From assembly GCF_019602855.1 (NCBI RefSeq), contig NZ_CP080769.1, positions 186,001 through 250,000 on the forward strand: a stretch of DNA of 64,000 nucleotides. The letters run 5' to 3'. Source of the stretch: Cupriavidus pinatubonensis (GTDB lineage: Bacteria; Pseudomonadota; Gammaproteobacteria; Burkholderiales; Burkholderiaceae). Under the pieces are notes generated by a model that saw only the letters and a list, made by a program, of their open reading frames with translations, was not told the origin of the DNA and made no database searches. Below, piece by piece: positions 7,523 to 16,312 of this stretch (positions are counted from its first letter, which is position 1; the number at the start of each line of letters is the position of its first letter). A program made the position numbers and the translations under genes.

Positions 7523-8659
7523 TCAAGCGTCCGGCGCGGGCTCTGGGCGCTTTCGGATCCAATCGGCAAATGCCTCGTCTTCGATGCGATAGTCTCCCAT
7601 TGCCAGTCGGGTAATAACTGTTGCTGCCAACAACCGTCGCAATGCATGGCCGGTGGTGTTCCGCGTGGCAGGCTTGCCTAGCATGGTGCCCAGCTTTTCC
7701 AACGTGGCACTGGAGTGCAAGTCCGACTCACCTCGCGCCAGCAGGTACAGAATGGCACGGTCAGCAGGCTTCATCTCGCGCCACTGGGCAAGCGAATGCT
7801 CGTCCGAGAATACTGAGGATTTTGTGTAAGCCAGCGCAGCGGCTTCGCCTTGCGGTTGATAGAGCATGTACCGCTCGATGAACCGCTTGAAGAACTCAGG
7901 GGTGCGGTGCAGTTCGTCAAAAGCGTGCCTGCCCTGCTCAAGAGTCAGCTTCTTGCGCGCCATGCTGTTAAGGAGATCGACTGTGAAGGCAACGAACTCG
8001 TCGCCCAACAATGGAAAGGGCTCCAAAGGGGCCCAGTTGTAGAAAGGCTCCGATGCTCGGGCGAACATGGCGCGAAGGGTGGTCTCGGAGCTACCGGCAA
8101 AAATAACTTTGACGCGCTCCTTGCGGATATCAAGCGCTGCGCGGAGCGCGTGGGCGAAATCGCTGTGGTCCGCCCCGGCCAGAACCTGCGCTTCGTCAAT
8201 CACGAGAAGCAGCGGCTTCTTGGCGCGATCAATCTGCTTTAATACTTCGTGGAGTGCCGCGGTCCTGTCCACGCCTGGCTTTCCTAACTCGGCCTCCAAC
8301 GACCCCTCTATCGAACCGCCAAGTTTCGCGCTAGCCTTCACCTTCTTAACCGGTGTGCGTAGTTTGGAGAGGAACGCTGCGGCTCCTTTGGGTTCCAGGG
8401 CTTCAGTAAGTGCGGTCACGAGGGCCGTTTCAGGCGAGGTACGGTTATCCCAGAGGTTCGTGTACGCTGTCAGGTAGCCTTGGGTCACGGCCTCTGGCAT
8501 CAGATCCCGACGAAGAAACTCGGTCTTGCCCATGCGCCGTCGAGCAAACAGCCCGCGTGCTGCGGAGAGTTTTAAGTCAAACGCTTGCAAATAGGCCTTC
8601 GCCAGCTCCGGGCGGGCAAAGTGCCAGGGATCCGGGAGGTTCTCACCTGTTCTCATCAA
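7523..8659 (-). CDS. AAA-type ATPase (archaeal-ATPase-like), unknown role
   Basis: The 378-residue protein has a P-loop at residues 36-46 (GLFARRRMGKT, the R-R-x-GKT form of archaeal-type and STAND-like ATPases), a Walker B at 150-158 (LLLVIDEAQ) and a sensor-1-like VIFAGSSETTLRAMF near 186-200. The C-terminal third looks like winged-helix DNA-binding sequence (LLARGESDLHSSATLEKLGTML, RLLAATVITRL). Proteins of this kind serve as regulators, chaperone-like ATPases or defence components; none can be chosen here. Two nested inverted repeats sit just before its start, so it is probably autoregulated. It stands alone next to the RES-Xre pair, convergent with the LigD remnant's opposite strand. Confidence 0.7.
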   Translation of the reverse strand: MMRTGENLPDPWHFARPELAKAYLQAFDLKLSAARGLFARRRMGKTEFLRRDLMPEAVTQGYLTAYTNLWDNRTSPETALVTALTEALEPKGAAAFLSKLRTPVKKVKASAKLGGSIEGSLEAELGKPGVDRTAALHEVLKQIDRAKKPLLLVIDEAQVLAGADHSDFAHALRAALDIRKERVKVIFAGSSETTLRAMFARASEPFYNWAPLEPFPLLGDEFVAFTVDLLNSMARKKLTLEQGRHAFDELHRTPEFFKRFIERYMLYQPQGEAAALAYTKSSVFSDEHSLAQWREMKPADRAILYLLARGESDLHSSATLEKLGTMLGKPATRNTTGHALRRLLAATVITRLAMGDYRIEDEAFADWIRKRPEPAPDA

Positions 8660-8663
8660 TTTC

Positions 8664-8690
8664 GAGAATTCTCAGAGTTCGTGAGAACTC
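8664..8690. promoter_or_regulatory. Twin inverted-repeat operator before the ATPase gene
   Basis: GAGAATTCTC (8664-8673) is a perfect palindrome and GAGTTC-gtga-GAACTC (8675-8690) a perfect inverted repeat. They lie 5-31 bases upstream of the ATPase start, and further GAGAAC half-sites occur in the first codons (8643-8658). A minus-strand TATCAT at 8692-8697 may be the -10 box. The cluster looks like a repressor binding region. Confidence 0.5.
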
Positions 8691-8783
8691 ATGATACAAC
8701 GTAGACGGCCACTCGCATAGAGTGTCCTCCCCGAAGCTGTCCAGTTTTGCTTTCGCTTGGCGCGGCAGGGCGAACCGTCGCTT

Positions 8784-9435
8784 CAATGCAGCAGACGCCC
8801 ATCCCGACCGGGTCATCTTCGACCTCGATCCCGGCGCGGAGGGGGTGCAGCGTCGGGCCCAATTGGCCGCGCTGGTCGCGGAGCGCACGGAGCGCGTTCG
8901 TTTCAGCGTAGCCTTCGACGCGCCGCCGGCGCAGATGTCCGCTCTTTACCCGAAATGGGCATGACTGGACCAGGAAGATGGGTTCGCTGGCGGCGGAGAT
9001 CGAGAACTGGGCTTGCAGTCGTGGCTGAAGACGAGCGGCGGCAAGGGGCTTCACGTTGTGGTGCCCCTAGCACCGCAACATTCCTACGATGAGGTAAAAG
9101 CGTTGTCGCGAGCGGCGGTCCAGCATTTGGCCGCGACGCTGCCGCAGCGCTTCACGGCGCGTTCCGGCGCCCCGAACCGCAAGGGAAAGATCTTCGTCGA
9201 CTATCTGCGCAACGGCTTCTCGCAAACCACGGCCGCTGCGTTCTCAGCGCGTGCCAGGCCTGGGCTTGGGGTCTCGATGCCAGTGTCGTGGGAGCAACTG
9301 CCGAAACTCAAAAGTGGCGGGCGATGGACGATCCGTGATGCCCGTGAATATCTAAGCTTCCAGGTCGCGGACCCATGGTCGTCCTATTGGGAAACCCGAC
9401 AGACTTTGACTGACGCCATCAAACGGTTAAGCTGA
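8784..9435 (+). pseudogene. ligD: LigD polymerase/primase-domain remnant
   Basis: The segment HPDRVIFDLDPG (about 8800) is the metal-binding motif of LigD-type primase-polymerases of non-homologous end joining. After a stop near 8964, ELGLQSWLKTSGGKGLHVVVPL (from about 9005) and SQTTAAAFSARARPGLGVSMPV with AREYLSFQVADPW follow as in intact LigD. Between them the usual 10-20 residue linker is replaced by about 50 unrelated residues and a stop, and the ligase and nuclease domains are absent. The last open frame (9013-9435) could still give a 140-residue fragment. No Ku gene is nearby. It is a decayed NHEJ gene piece. Confidence 0.78.
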
Positions 9436-9576
9436 CCCGAGGCCTATCCAGAGCGACGTACCAATCGACGAAATGGCGATCTTCGCCATGACTGCTACGG
9501 CGGGCAATCTGAGCGAGTGTCCCCAAAGCACCCAAGGGCGAGCTTTTGGAAATAGGGCACGCCTTGTCGTCGCCGA

Positions 9577-9891
9577 TCAACTAAGTTTTGAGACCAACCG
9601 CTCATCCTTCCGGATGATGTCGACCTCCTCGTCAATAATCGCCAATAGCTCGATCAGGGAGCCGGAGAAGTGCTGACGCACTTTCTGCAGTGTTCTGCGC
9701 TCGCTGGCAGAACGAACGAGTTCATAGCTGCTCTCCGATTCTTGTGAAAGACGGATGACTCTCAGCTCCTTGCTGGGCGGTAGCCGCAGCCAATACGAAT
9801 ACCCCTTCCTTATCCCTTGCTCGGTACGTTCACGAGGAACCAGGTATGGGCGGGCAAGCATGATGTCCGCGTGAATCGCTTCAAATGACAT
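9577..9891 (-). CDS. Hypothetical protein, 104 residues
   Basis: Starts MSFEAIHADIMLARPYLVPR and continues with a balanced, soluble composition, with a charged helical C-terminus (ELLAIIDEEVDIIRKDERLV). No membrane segment or catalytic motif is visible and I do not recognise the family. The start codon lies just beyond the H-NS terminator in the same direction, so it needs its own promoter or read-through. Amino acid composition and codon use look like a real gene. Confidence 0.5.
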   Translation of the reverse strand: MSFEAIHADIMLARPYLVPRERTEQGIRKGYSYWLRLPPSKELRVIRLSQESESSYELVRSASERRTLQKVRQHFSGSLIELLAIIDEEVDIIRKDERLVSKLS

Positions 9892-9902
9892 GGCGCGTGC
9901 TC

Positions 9903-9930
9903 AAAAAAGAAAACCCCTGCAGGCAGGGGT
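9903..9930 (-). terminator. Intrinsic terminator of the H-NS gene
   Basis: On the minus strand CCCCTG-cctg-CAGGGG is followed by TTTTCTTTTTT. It lies 32 bases past the H-NS stop codon. Confidence 0.85.
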
Positions 9931-9961
9931 CGGAACTTGCTCTTTCGTGACGAAGCTTGGC

Positions 9962-10273
9962 TTACGCTTCTTCTTGAATCAGATATCGGTTGAGGTTTTT
10001 GCCCAGCCAGGACGGTTGGCGGCCGCGACCGGACCAGGTCTTGCCGGTCTTCGGGTCGCGGTACTTCGGGGGCAGCGCCGCTTTAGCCTTGGCTGCGACA
10101 CTTCCCGCAGGGCGGCCACGACGGCGCTTAGCAATGTCTTCGACAGTCAGCCCGTATTCCGCCATCAGATTCTGAATCTTCTCGATGACCGATGCGACTT
10201 CATTGGATCGTACCTCTTCGAGGTGAGCCTCCAGTGCTGCCTTTTGAGCCATCAGTTCTTTGTAAGTCGCCAT
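9962..10273 (-). CDS. H-NS family nucleoid-associated protein
   Basis: Starting at MATYKELMAQKAALEAHLEEVR (10273), the 103-residue product has an N-terminal coiled-coil oligomerisation region (about 1-45), a linker with RRRGRPAGSVAAKAKA, and the C-terminal DNA-binding motif YRDPKTGKTWSGRGRQPSWLG (about 70-90). The T-W-S-G-R-G-x-x-P-x-W core is the AT-hook-like loop of H-NS. Burkholderiaceae carry many such paralogues, often on islands and plasmids, where they silence AT-rich foreign DNA. The frame extends upstream to 10327, but the AAAGGAAAACC sequence before 10273 and family length favour this start. A clear terminator follows. Confidence 0.92.
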   Translation of the reverse strand: MATYKELMAQKAALEAHLEEVRSNEVASVIEKIQNLMAEYGLTVEDIAKRRRGRPAGSVAAKAKAALPPKYRDPKTGKTWSGRGRQPSWLGKNLNRYLIQEEA

Positions 10274-10957
10274 TGACGGTTTTCCTTTCCAATCGAGGGG
10301 TGCAGATAGAACGTAGTTTAGAGCCAATTTCTGCTTCGGAACATAACAATTTTCACCTTTTCGGCAGATGAGCAGTTCAAATGTGTTACAGACACCGAAT
10401 CATCACCCATAACGTAGAGACAATGTGCGAAATCAGCTAAGCATCGCCGCGCGGATGTGCGGAGTCAGTGAGATGGGTGGACCAAGCACCGTAGAACAAT
10501 ATGAATCTGCCGTAACCAAGCCGGAGCTAGGGACCCGAAAGGCCCCGATAAGCCGGTAGCCCCCTCTTGCCTTTGATAGCCAAGGGCGTTTCATGCTTTT
10601 GATTTCAGCGTGTGACGCGCGGCAATAATGACTATTGCGGCCAGGAGGAGTCATCGGTGGGGACGTTGGCGACTTGCGCCCTAGTTTTTAGGAAAGTTGA
10701 ATCTGTAACAACTAACCGACGACGTACCTTTCAAGAACGGTTTGGCGACTGCTATCACCGTCAGCGGGATCAGTCCCACTACGCGGCCCCTAGCCACTCG
10801 CCTTGCCTTACCCTGCGCGCGTTGCTTCCCTATTCCCGCCCTTCTGCTTCCCCAATCGCGGCGGACACGAATTCCCGATTACAATTTTGCGATGCAACAT
10901 GAAGCCCGTGCTGAGGAGTGCGTAAATCGGCACAAGCCTGTGGCGTTGGAGGAGAAA
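10274..10957. other. 684 bp spacer upstream of H-NS
   Basis: The stretch holds the H-NS promoter region (AT-richer around 10310-10400) and the leader of the gene at 10958. Open frames in it translate to unconvincing sequence. No RNA gene or repeat is apparent. Confidence 0.35.
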
Positions 10958-11332
10958 ATGGGTATCGCTCGAGCATGCAACAAAGAGCAGGCGCTGAGGC
11001 TCCTGGAAACGGTGGGAGTCACAGTCGTGGACTTGGATTATGAGACGGGTTGGCAGGATGCGGTTGAGCTTGGCCGTCTGGGAGACAAGCGTGGTGTGCG
11101 CGTACAGTATCGCGGCCATGAGAGCATCGCAGTGAGATCGCCTGCGGCGCTTGCTGCTGGACTGAGTCGGCTGAAGGGTACGTTCCGTCAGCGCAATCTC
11201 TACTGCCAATTTACACTGAGCGATCTGCCGGCCAGTGAGTTGGAGCGCCTAGAGGCGAAAGCAGCGCAAATCGGAGACTACATCCTCGCGGGACATCTTG
11301 CGAGAGATGTCGACGCGGAATGGAGCGAGTAG
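10958..11332 (+). CDS. Conserved 124-residue hypothetical protein (family A, copy 1)
   Basis: The frame is open from 10742, but the ATG at 10958 follows GGAGGAG by three bases and gives 124 residues, exactly the length of the paralogue at 30465-30839. The two share a core: DLDYETxWQDAxELGRLG, VRSPxAL, TFRQRxLYCxF and GDYxxAxHL. It is soluble and acidic at the C-terminus, with no known catalytic motif. Conservation of both sequence and length supports a real gene. Function is unknown. The partner copy lies beside a zinc-ribbon operon. Confidence 0.72.
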   Translation: MGIARACNKEQALRLLETVGVTVVDLDYETGWQDAVELGRLGDKRGVRVQYRGHESIAVRSPAALAAGLSRLKGTFRQRNLYCQFTLSDLPASELERLEAKAAQIGDYILAGHLARDVDAEWSE

Positions 11333-11748
11333 CGCCTCGCCGATCAGCCAGGTAAAGCGAAGTGGCACCACGCGTCCGCGTTTTGCCCGTCTCTGTTGGC
11401 TGGCCAACATGGAAAACTGGCATGTGCCAAGACCCGCGCGGTCGAGCAACTTTAGTGAGAGAAATGTGGACGTTTCAGAGGCGGGGTATGCTTGACCATA
11501 TCGAGCCACTTCCACGGGTTCCTACCCCAAAGTGAAGTCCGGCTGATCCCACTAATGGTCCGTCGTGGACGCACGACTTACTATGGCCGTAGCGACCACG
11601 CTCCCGAAATCAGCCAGTTCAGACGCATGGCGACATCGAGGGTGTCGTTCAGTAACACGTCCAAAATTGCGCGCGCTGTTCGCCGCGCAACGGGCTTCGC
11701 GTTGCCCGTATGGTCATCACCCAAGTTTCACTCCGACCCGCTCAACTG
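11333..11748. other. 416 bp with no supported gene
   Basis: A plus-strand frame at 11492-11749 (85 codons) is the only candidate. Its translation is Arg/Ser-rich and shows no family features, and it ends one base into the Nudix start codon. I do not call it. Confidence 0.3.
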
Positions 11749-12123
11749 ATGCAGAGAAAGGTAAGAGCCACCGTGGTCTGCTTCCGAGGCGACCGCTTGC
11801 TACTGGTTTCCAAGGATGGCAGCCGGTGGGCGTTGCCAGGCGGGGGGCCAGGTAAGACTGAAACCTATGGTGACGCGGCGGTGCGAGAGCTTCAGGAGGA
11901 GACTGCGCTACAGGCCAGAGGGCTTAGCTTTCTCTTTCAGGTCGTCGGGGCGACGACGGTGCATCATGTCTTCGTCGCAAATATTGGGAAGTCCGCCTCG
12001 GCTAAACCGAGCAAGGAAATCAAGCGCTGCCAGTGGTTTTCGACGGAGGCACTGGCAGAGGTGATCGTCAGCGCCAGGACGCGCCGGATCATCACCGACT
12101 TCTGGAAAGCACGAGCGCCCTAG
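11749..12123 (+). CDS. Nudix hydrolase
   Basis: The 124-residue protein starting MQRKVRATVVCFRGDRLLLV carries a Nudix box at residues 32-54: Gly32, Glu38, then REL-Q-EE (46-51). The usual Gly of the last position is Ala53. The box binds divalent metal and cleaves nucleoside diphosphates linked to a variable group. The sequence before it (WALPGGG) and the W-F near residue 97 fit MutT/NUDT-like members. The substrate cannot be inferred. The upstream start at 11710 is possible but adds a non-conserved tail. It appears to be a single-gene unit. Confidence 0.82.
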   Translation: MQRKVRATVVCFRGDRLLLVSKDGSRWALPGGGPGKTETYGDAAVRELQEETALQARGLSFLFQVVGATTVHHVFVANIGKSASAKPSKEIKRCQWFSTEALAEVIVSARTRRIITDFWKARAP

Positions 12124-12777
12124 CCTGCGCTCTTCCCCGGCCACTGACCCCAGCTTCCGCCGCCCCATCACAGGCGTTCATCCGGGCAACCAGCACTGGG
12201 AACGCGTCGGGATTAACCCGGGGGCTTGTCGCCCCGCACCATCATGATCGGGGCAATGTGCCTGACTAAAGCCGGGCGCTTGCGTGCAGGCGGACACATT
12301 CTCGACCTTCGGAAGATGCGTGAGTTCGATCCGGAAGTTCGGTGCGCTGCAGGTCGGCGAGAGTTCGCTGGGCCACCCGGCGATCTTGATTACCACGCGT
12401 TTCACATGATCACGATGAGGTCGCCGCAGAAACGGGTACGCTTACCTGCCGACGGATGCCATGTTGGCATGGTTCCAGCCTTGTTTATGGCGCCGCACGC
12501 TGTCGCCCACGACAGGGCGTGCTCAAAGTATGCTCCTCCGCTTCAGAGCGGCAACGCGGGCCCGGCCACTATTCAGCGGCTAGCTTTAAGCCGGAGTGGA
12601 AGAAAATTTGAGTCATCGCCGATTTGCGGGGTGATTTTGAGGGTCTTGTAACGCCCCCACACGGACGGACCTGTCGGCAATCGCGGTCATTGGCTCGATA
12701 TTGCGCGACGACGCATCGAGTCAATGGTGTTGCGTTAGCGCCGTGGGGGCTTGCTGCGCTGCGGTGAACACAGCATC
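12124..12777. other. 654 bp without a recognisable gene
   Basis: Frames on both strands stay open by base composition, but none shows family features. The last 100 bases are the leader of the outer-membrane protein gene. Confidence 0.35.
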
Positions 12778-13827
12778 ATGAGCACTTGGCCTGCGCAATC
12801 GGGAGCCCTACGTATGCAACATCGCCTGGTTTCGGGATCGGCCCATTGGGGCGGCCTGCGTCACTTGCTGAACGCCGCGCTCTGCGCAGCGTTGCTGATG
12901 GGCTCCCAACTTGAGGCCCACGCCCAGGAGTTCTATGTACTTGGCGGCCTGCAGCAAACGCCGTCGCTGGGAGAGAAGACATATGGCTACACGTATGAGT
13001 ATGCCCATAACCTGACCGACAACGTCTACGCTTCCTTCTCATATCTCAACGAGGGGCATGTCACCAACCACCATCGCGACGGCCACAGCGCGCAGTTGTG
13101 GGGGCGGTTGCTGTCGGCGGACCGACGCTTTGCCTTCTCGCTTGGCGTCGGTCCGTACCGTTACTTCGATACCACCGTGAAGACAGCGGAAGGCGGCGCG
13201 AGTGACCAGCACGGTTGGGGCATCCTGATCAGCGCGGCAGGCACCTGGTATATCAATGGTGGTCCGTGGATCCTGCAGGCGCGATACAACCGCGCGCAGG
13301 CCGGTAGCCTCGACACAAACACGTTCCTGATCGGCTTAGGCTACCAGCTCGATCGGGGGAGCAGGGATGGCCCGGTTGTGCCGCCGCCGTCCTACAGCAG
13401 CCTGACGACCCACAATGAGTTCACGGTCTTCGGCGGTACCACCATCGTCAATAACTTTGACTCTCCCAGCGGCATAGCCTATGCGGTCGAGTACCGGCGC
13501 GGCATCTTGCCGTACGTAGACCTCACGGCGACCTATCTCAACGAGGGGGACGCGCGGGTCGTGCGCCGGCAGGGACTGGCCGCACAAGCCTGGCTGGTGC
13601 GGCCATTCTTCAATGATCATCTGACACTGGGCCTCGGCTTTGGTCCCTATTTCGCGCGGGACCATGACGACGGTGGCGGCGTCACGCGTACACTCGGCCT
13701 GTTCACCATGTCGGCAAGCTATCGCATCAGTCCGTCGTGGACTACGCGCTTTTCCTGGCATCGCACCGTCACGACCAATAGCCGAGATACCGATGTGATG
13801 GTGCTTGGACTAGGGTATCGGTTTTAG
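12778..13827 (+). CDS. Outer-membrane beta-barrel protein, internal tandem duplication
   Basis: A signal peptide (LLNAALCAALLMGSQLEAHAQ, cleaved after AHA) is followed by about 315 residues of alternating beta-strand sequence ending GLGYRF, the aromatic C-terminus of outer-membrane barrels. The mature part is two related halves of roughly 150 residues. Both begin with a strand and GG (EFYVLGGLQQ / EFTVFGGTTI) and share YSYLNEG-like and LGVGPY/LGFGPY-x-D segments and TNTFLIGLGYQL / TDVMVLGLGYRF endings. They are joined by a Pro-rich linker near residue 210. The fold resembles small 8-strand barrels such as PagP/PagL-type proteins, but no catalytic residues are evident. ATGs at 12778 or 12814 are both possible starts. 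Confidence 0.72.
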   Translation: MSTWPAQSGALRMQHRLVSGSAHWGGLRHLLNAALCAALLMGSQLEAHAQEFYVLGGLQQTPSLGEKTYGYTYEYAHNLTDNVYASFSYLNEGHVTNHHRDGHSAQLWGRLLSADRRFAFSLGVGPYRYFDTTVKTAEGGASDQHGWGILISAAGTWYINGGPWILQARYNRAQAGSLDTNTFLIGLGYQLDRGSRDGPVVPPPSYSSLTTHNEFTVFGGTTIVNNFDSPSGIAYAVEYRRGILPYVDLTATYLNEGDARVVRRQGLAAQAWLVRPFFNDHLTLGLGFGPYFARDHDDGGGVTRTLGLFTMSASYRISPSWTTRFSWHRTVTTNSRDTDVMVLGLGYRF

Positions 13828-13898
13828 CTTGCCGAACCATGGCTTCAACCTGAGTCTCCGCTGCTCTAAACATGAGCGTAGAGGCGCGATATGGTAGG

Positions 13899-13927
13899 AA
13901 AAATGACGAGAGCCCGATACGGGCCTC
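13899..13927 (-). terminator. Terminator downstream of the H1-like gene
   Basis: On the minus strand GAGGCCCG-tat-CGGGCTCTC forms an eight-pair stem with one bulge, followed by TCGTCATTTTT. It lies about 90 bases past the H1-like stop codon. Confidence 0.55.
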
Positions 13928-14016
13928 AGTCCAAGTGAATCCAGATAAGGCGCGAGGTGCGCCCATTCTGCCTCAATAGACGAGTTGTCGAGGAATCGTA
14001 CCCGCCGAGGAAACGA

Positions 14017-14478
14017 TCACGCCGAAGCGCCGGACGTCGCTACAGTCGAAACTACCTTCTTCTCCGCAGCCCGCTTCTTTGGCGCGCCTTTCACTGCCGC
14101 CTTCTTCAGTGCGGCGTTCGTGGAGGCCTTGTTACCGGCCGCAATCTTTTTCGACGCGGCCTTTCGGGCGGCAGCCTTGCCTGTAGTCTTCTTGGCGCTC
14201 GCAACCTTCGCCTTCTTGGCTGCGAGCTTGTCCTTTGCAACCTGCTTTTCATAGCGCGCCGCGGACTTGGCGGCTTCCGTTGCTTGGGCGACCTCACGCT
14301 TTGCTGCTTCGATGGCCTTCTTCGTGTCGGCACGCAATTTCAGCAAGCGCTTCTTCGCTGCCTGGGCTTCACGTGCGAGCACGCTAGCCTTCTTCGTCGG
14401 GACCGACAGCTTCTTTGCTGCAGGCTTCCTTTTGGTAACCGCGTTCGTTTGCGTGCTGGTTTTGGTTGCTGCGACCAT
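14017..14478 (-). CDS. Histone H1-like Lys/Ala-rich DNA-binding protein
   Basis: The 153-residue product is about half Lys and Ala, with AAKK, KKAxxAAK and TKKA repeats throughout, no hydrophobic core and a long Ala/Lys coiled middle (AREAQAAKKRLLKLRADTKKAIEAAKREVAQATEAAK). Bacterial proteins of this type (AlgP, HctB-like, Bordetella BpH1) bind DNA non-specifically and modulate nucleoid structure. A terminator follows. The N-terminal MVAATKTSTQTN start is preceded by a poor Shine-Dalgarno. With H-NS at 9962 it gives this window two nucleoid proteins. Confidence 0.8.
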   Translation of the reverse strand: MVAATKTSTQTNAVTKRKPAAKKLSVPTKKASVLAREAQAAKKRLLKLRADTKKAIEAAKREVAQATEAAKSAARYEKQVAKDKLAAKKAKVASAKKTTGKAAARKAASKKIAAGNKASTNAALKKAAVKGAPKKRAAEKKVVSTVATSGASA

Positions 14479-14896
14479 GTCAATATATCCGTTATTTTCG
14501 TTGGAGCGCCGAGTATAACCTTATTGGTGTTCTGCTTAACACGAAGTCACGAAAATGCCGAGTCACAAGGCGGAGGCAACGCTATTCCTGCCCCCTGGGA
14601 AACTCCACCAGTGGATGACTTTGCTGTTCGCCAAGGTGGCTGCCTGGGTCCAGAGGGGTAAGCTGGCACATCGTGGCGAGTGATGGAAGCAGCAAGCTGG
14701 TGCATCCCACTCGCGCTGACAGGTTGTCTTTTCTCGAGCGCGGCGTTGAGCAGAGAACGTACAGCGGTTTGCATCATGTTGCCGCATTACCGGCGCTCAC
14801 TGAAAAGGGTCGAAGACAATTGCTTGTCGGACGGCGACCGATACCGAAGTGCAGCGCGCGCATGGAGACTTCTTCCATCACAGTTGGGAGACACCC
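14479..14896. other. 418 bp spacer
   Basis: The region holds the H1-like gene promoter on one side and the DUF2188 gene leader on the other. Frames seen here are not convincing. Confidence 0.35.
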
Positions 14897-15121
14897 ATGC
14901 GCAAAGCAAGAATCCATGTCGTTCGGTTTGAAGGTCTGCGATGGACCACTCAAATAGAGGGGGCTCCCGGCGCCTCGCAATCTTTTCCTTCGCGTGAGCA
15001 GGCGATTGCGGCCGGTACTGAGAGGGCCAAGCAAGAGCGGTGGGAGTTGATAATTCACCGGCGAGATGGCGGCGTCTACAGTCGCAACGACTTCGGAGAT
15101 CAGCGGGGCATCATTGGCTAA
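14897..15121 (+). CDS. DUF2188-like small protein
   Basis: From the ATG at 14897 (GGGAGAC upstream) the 74-residue protein reads RKARIHVVRFEGLRWTTQIE, then SFPSREQAIAAGTERAKQER, WELIIHRRDGGVYSRNDFGD. This follows DUF2188: an HVV strand, a W in the second strand, a helix starting after S-x-x-EA, and a final LxIHxxDGxI-x-x-x-x-x-G hairpin. Function of the family is unknown. A second member is at 40305-40532. The frame is open upstream to 14849, but conservation starts here. Confidence 0.72.
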   Translation: MRKARIHVVRFEGLRWTTQIEGAPGASQSFPSREQAIAAGTERAKQERWELIIHRRDGGVYSRNDFGDQRGIIG

Positions 15122-15205
15122 CATGTCTTTGTTGCGGCGATTGCGTCTGCGCATGTAGGACTACGTCCGATACCTACTCCATCGCACGACCTCACAGAGG
15201 CATCG

Positions 15206-15352
15206 TTACCAGCCTCCGTGACGTCCATAGTATTCGTGGTGTCCGTGACCTCTGTACCCATATGAACCATAGTACCCCCCATCGTACGGCACCACGACGC
15301 AGCCGCCGAGAAGAGTCGAGACTGCAATCAACAGTAGGAGAAGTGTTCTCAC
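15206..15352 (-). CDS. Very small Gly/Tyr-rich lipoprotein
   Basis: A GTG at 15352, seven bases after AGGGA, opens a 48-residue frame. A signal peptide (VRTLLLLLIAVSTLLGGC) has a clear lipobox LGGC; the mature part is VVVPYDGGYYGSYGYRGHGHHEYYGRHGGW. The mature start is nearly the same as that of the larger lipoprotein at 23084-23521 (C-AVVPYDDGYYDSY), so they form a family. Lipid anchoring in the outer membrane is expected; the His/Gly/Tyr tail could bind metal. It falls below the usual ORF length cutoffs. Confidence 0.68.
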   Translation of the reverse strand: MRTLLLLLIAVSTLLGGCVVVPYDGGYYGSYGYRGHGHHEYYGRHGGW

Positions 15353-15498
15353 GGCGCGTCCCTCATCTTAAAGAAGAGCGGAGAGGCCAGGCTAACCTCC
15401 CGGCTGCCTTGCACTCTCCCTAAAGCTCCTACACTCGAGCTTTGTCGCAATGGCCGGTAGCCTTAGCAACGTACCCCGGTCTGCTCGATGGGAGCGGC

Positions 15499-15942
15499 TT
15501 ACTGCTTCTTCGTCTTGTCTGCGTCGGCGGTGTTAGCGGCCTTCGTTGTGGTCGGCTGCGCTTCCGGCTTGCCGACCTCCACCCCGGCCTTCGCTTGGTC
15601 GACATTATTTTTTACGTCGACCTTTGCCCTACCAGCCTCGTTATGGGCGGCCTTTGTCTCGCTTGCCTTGTGGGGCGTGCCCGTGGCGGTGGATTTATGG
15701 GCGCCAGCTTGTACGTTGGCCTTCTCCTTGTGGGCGCTGGCATGAACGCTTTTTACGTCGCTCTGTGCGCTCACGCTGCTCTTGTTAGCCTTTTCCTGCG
15801 TGGCGCTCTCTTCCTTGATGCCCTTTACCTCGTCCTTCTTTGCCTCGGCTTGGGGATGAGTCGCGGAAGCTGGGACACCGGTCTGCGCGAAAACCGTACC
15901 AACTAGGGCTGCAGAGGCGAGAGCAGCGAACAGCTTCTTCAT
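15499..15942 (-). CDS. Secreted low-complexity Ala/Lys-rich protein
   Basis: MKKLFAALASAALVGTVFAQ is a signal peptide with cleavage after VFA. The mature 127 residues are rich in Ala, Lys, Thr, Glu and His, with repeated AHK/AHKEKAN/GAHKSTA/PHKASETKAAH units and no hydrophobic core, so it is probably disordered in the periplasm. AGGAG stands seven bases before the ATG. Similar proteins are common in Cupriavidus and Ralstonia, without known function. It is a single gene, divergent from the next gene at 16313. Confidence 0.72.
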   Translation of the reverse strand: MKKLFAALASAALVGTVFAQTGVPASATHPQAEAKKDEVKGIKEESATQEKANKSSVSAQSDVKSVHASAHKEKANVQAGAHKSTATGTPHKASETKAAHNEAGRAKVDVKNNVDQAKAGVEVGKPEAQPTTTKAANTADADKTKKQ

Positions 15943-16312
15943 GATGTGAACTCCTGAGGAATTTTTGAAAGCGCGGCATTACGCCGTGCTTACCGGCAAA
16001 AACGACACTGCCCAGAAACGAGTTGACTCAGAACTCGTGACATTCGGTAACTTCTGAAACAGGCAAGCGCAAGCAGCGAGCTTGACAGGATTTGCGTCTG
16101 CTTAGCGTAGAGGTTTTGTCCGTACGGAAAAATCTCCCCCGGCCTGGCTTCTGCTGAAGATGGCCTATTGCCCGTTGCTGCGCTCCCGTCCAGACGGATG
16201 GGTACTTGGCATCTCGACGTCGCGTTACAGAAAGTCACCGCTTTGCAAGTCGGCTAATACACAGCCGAACCATGGTGACCTAGAGTCTCTGCAAGAGAAA
16301 AAGGAGAAGAAC

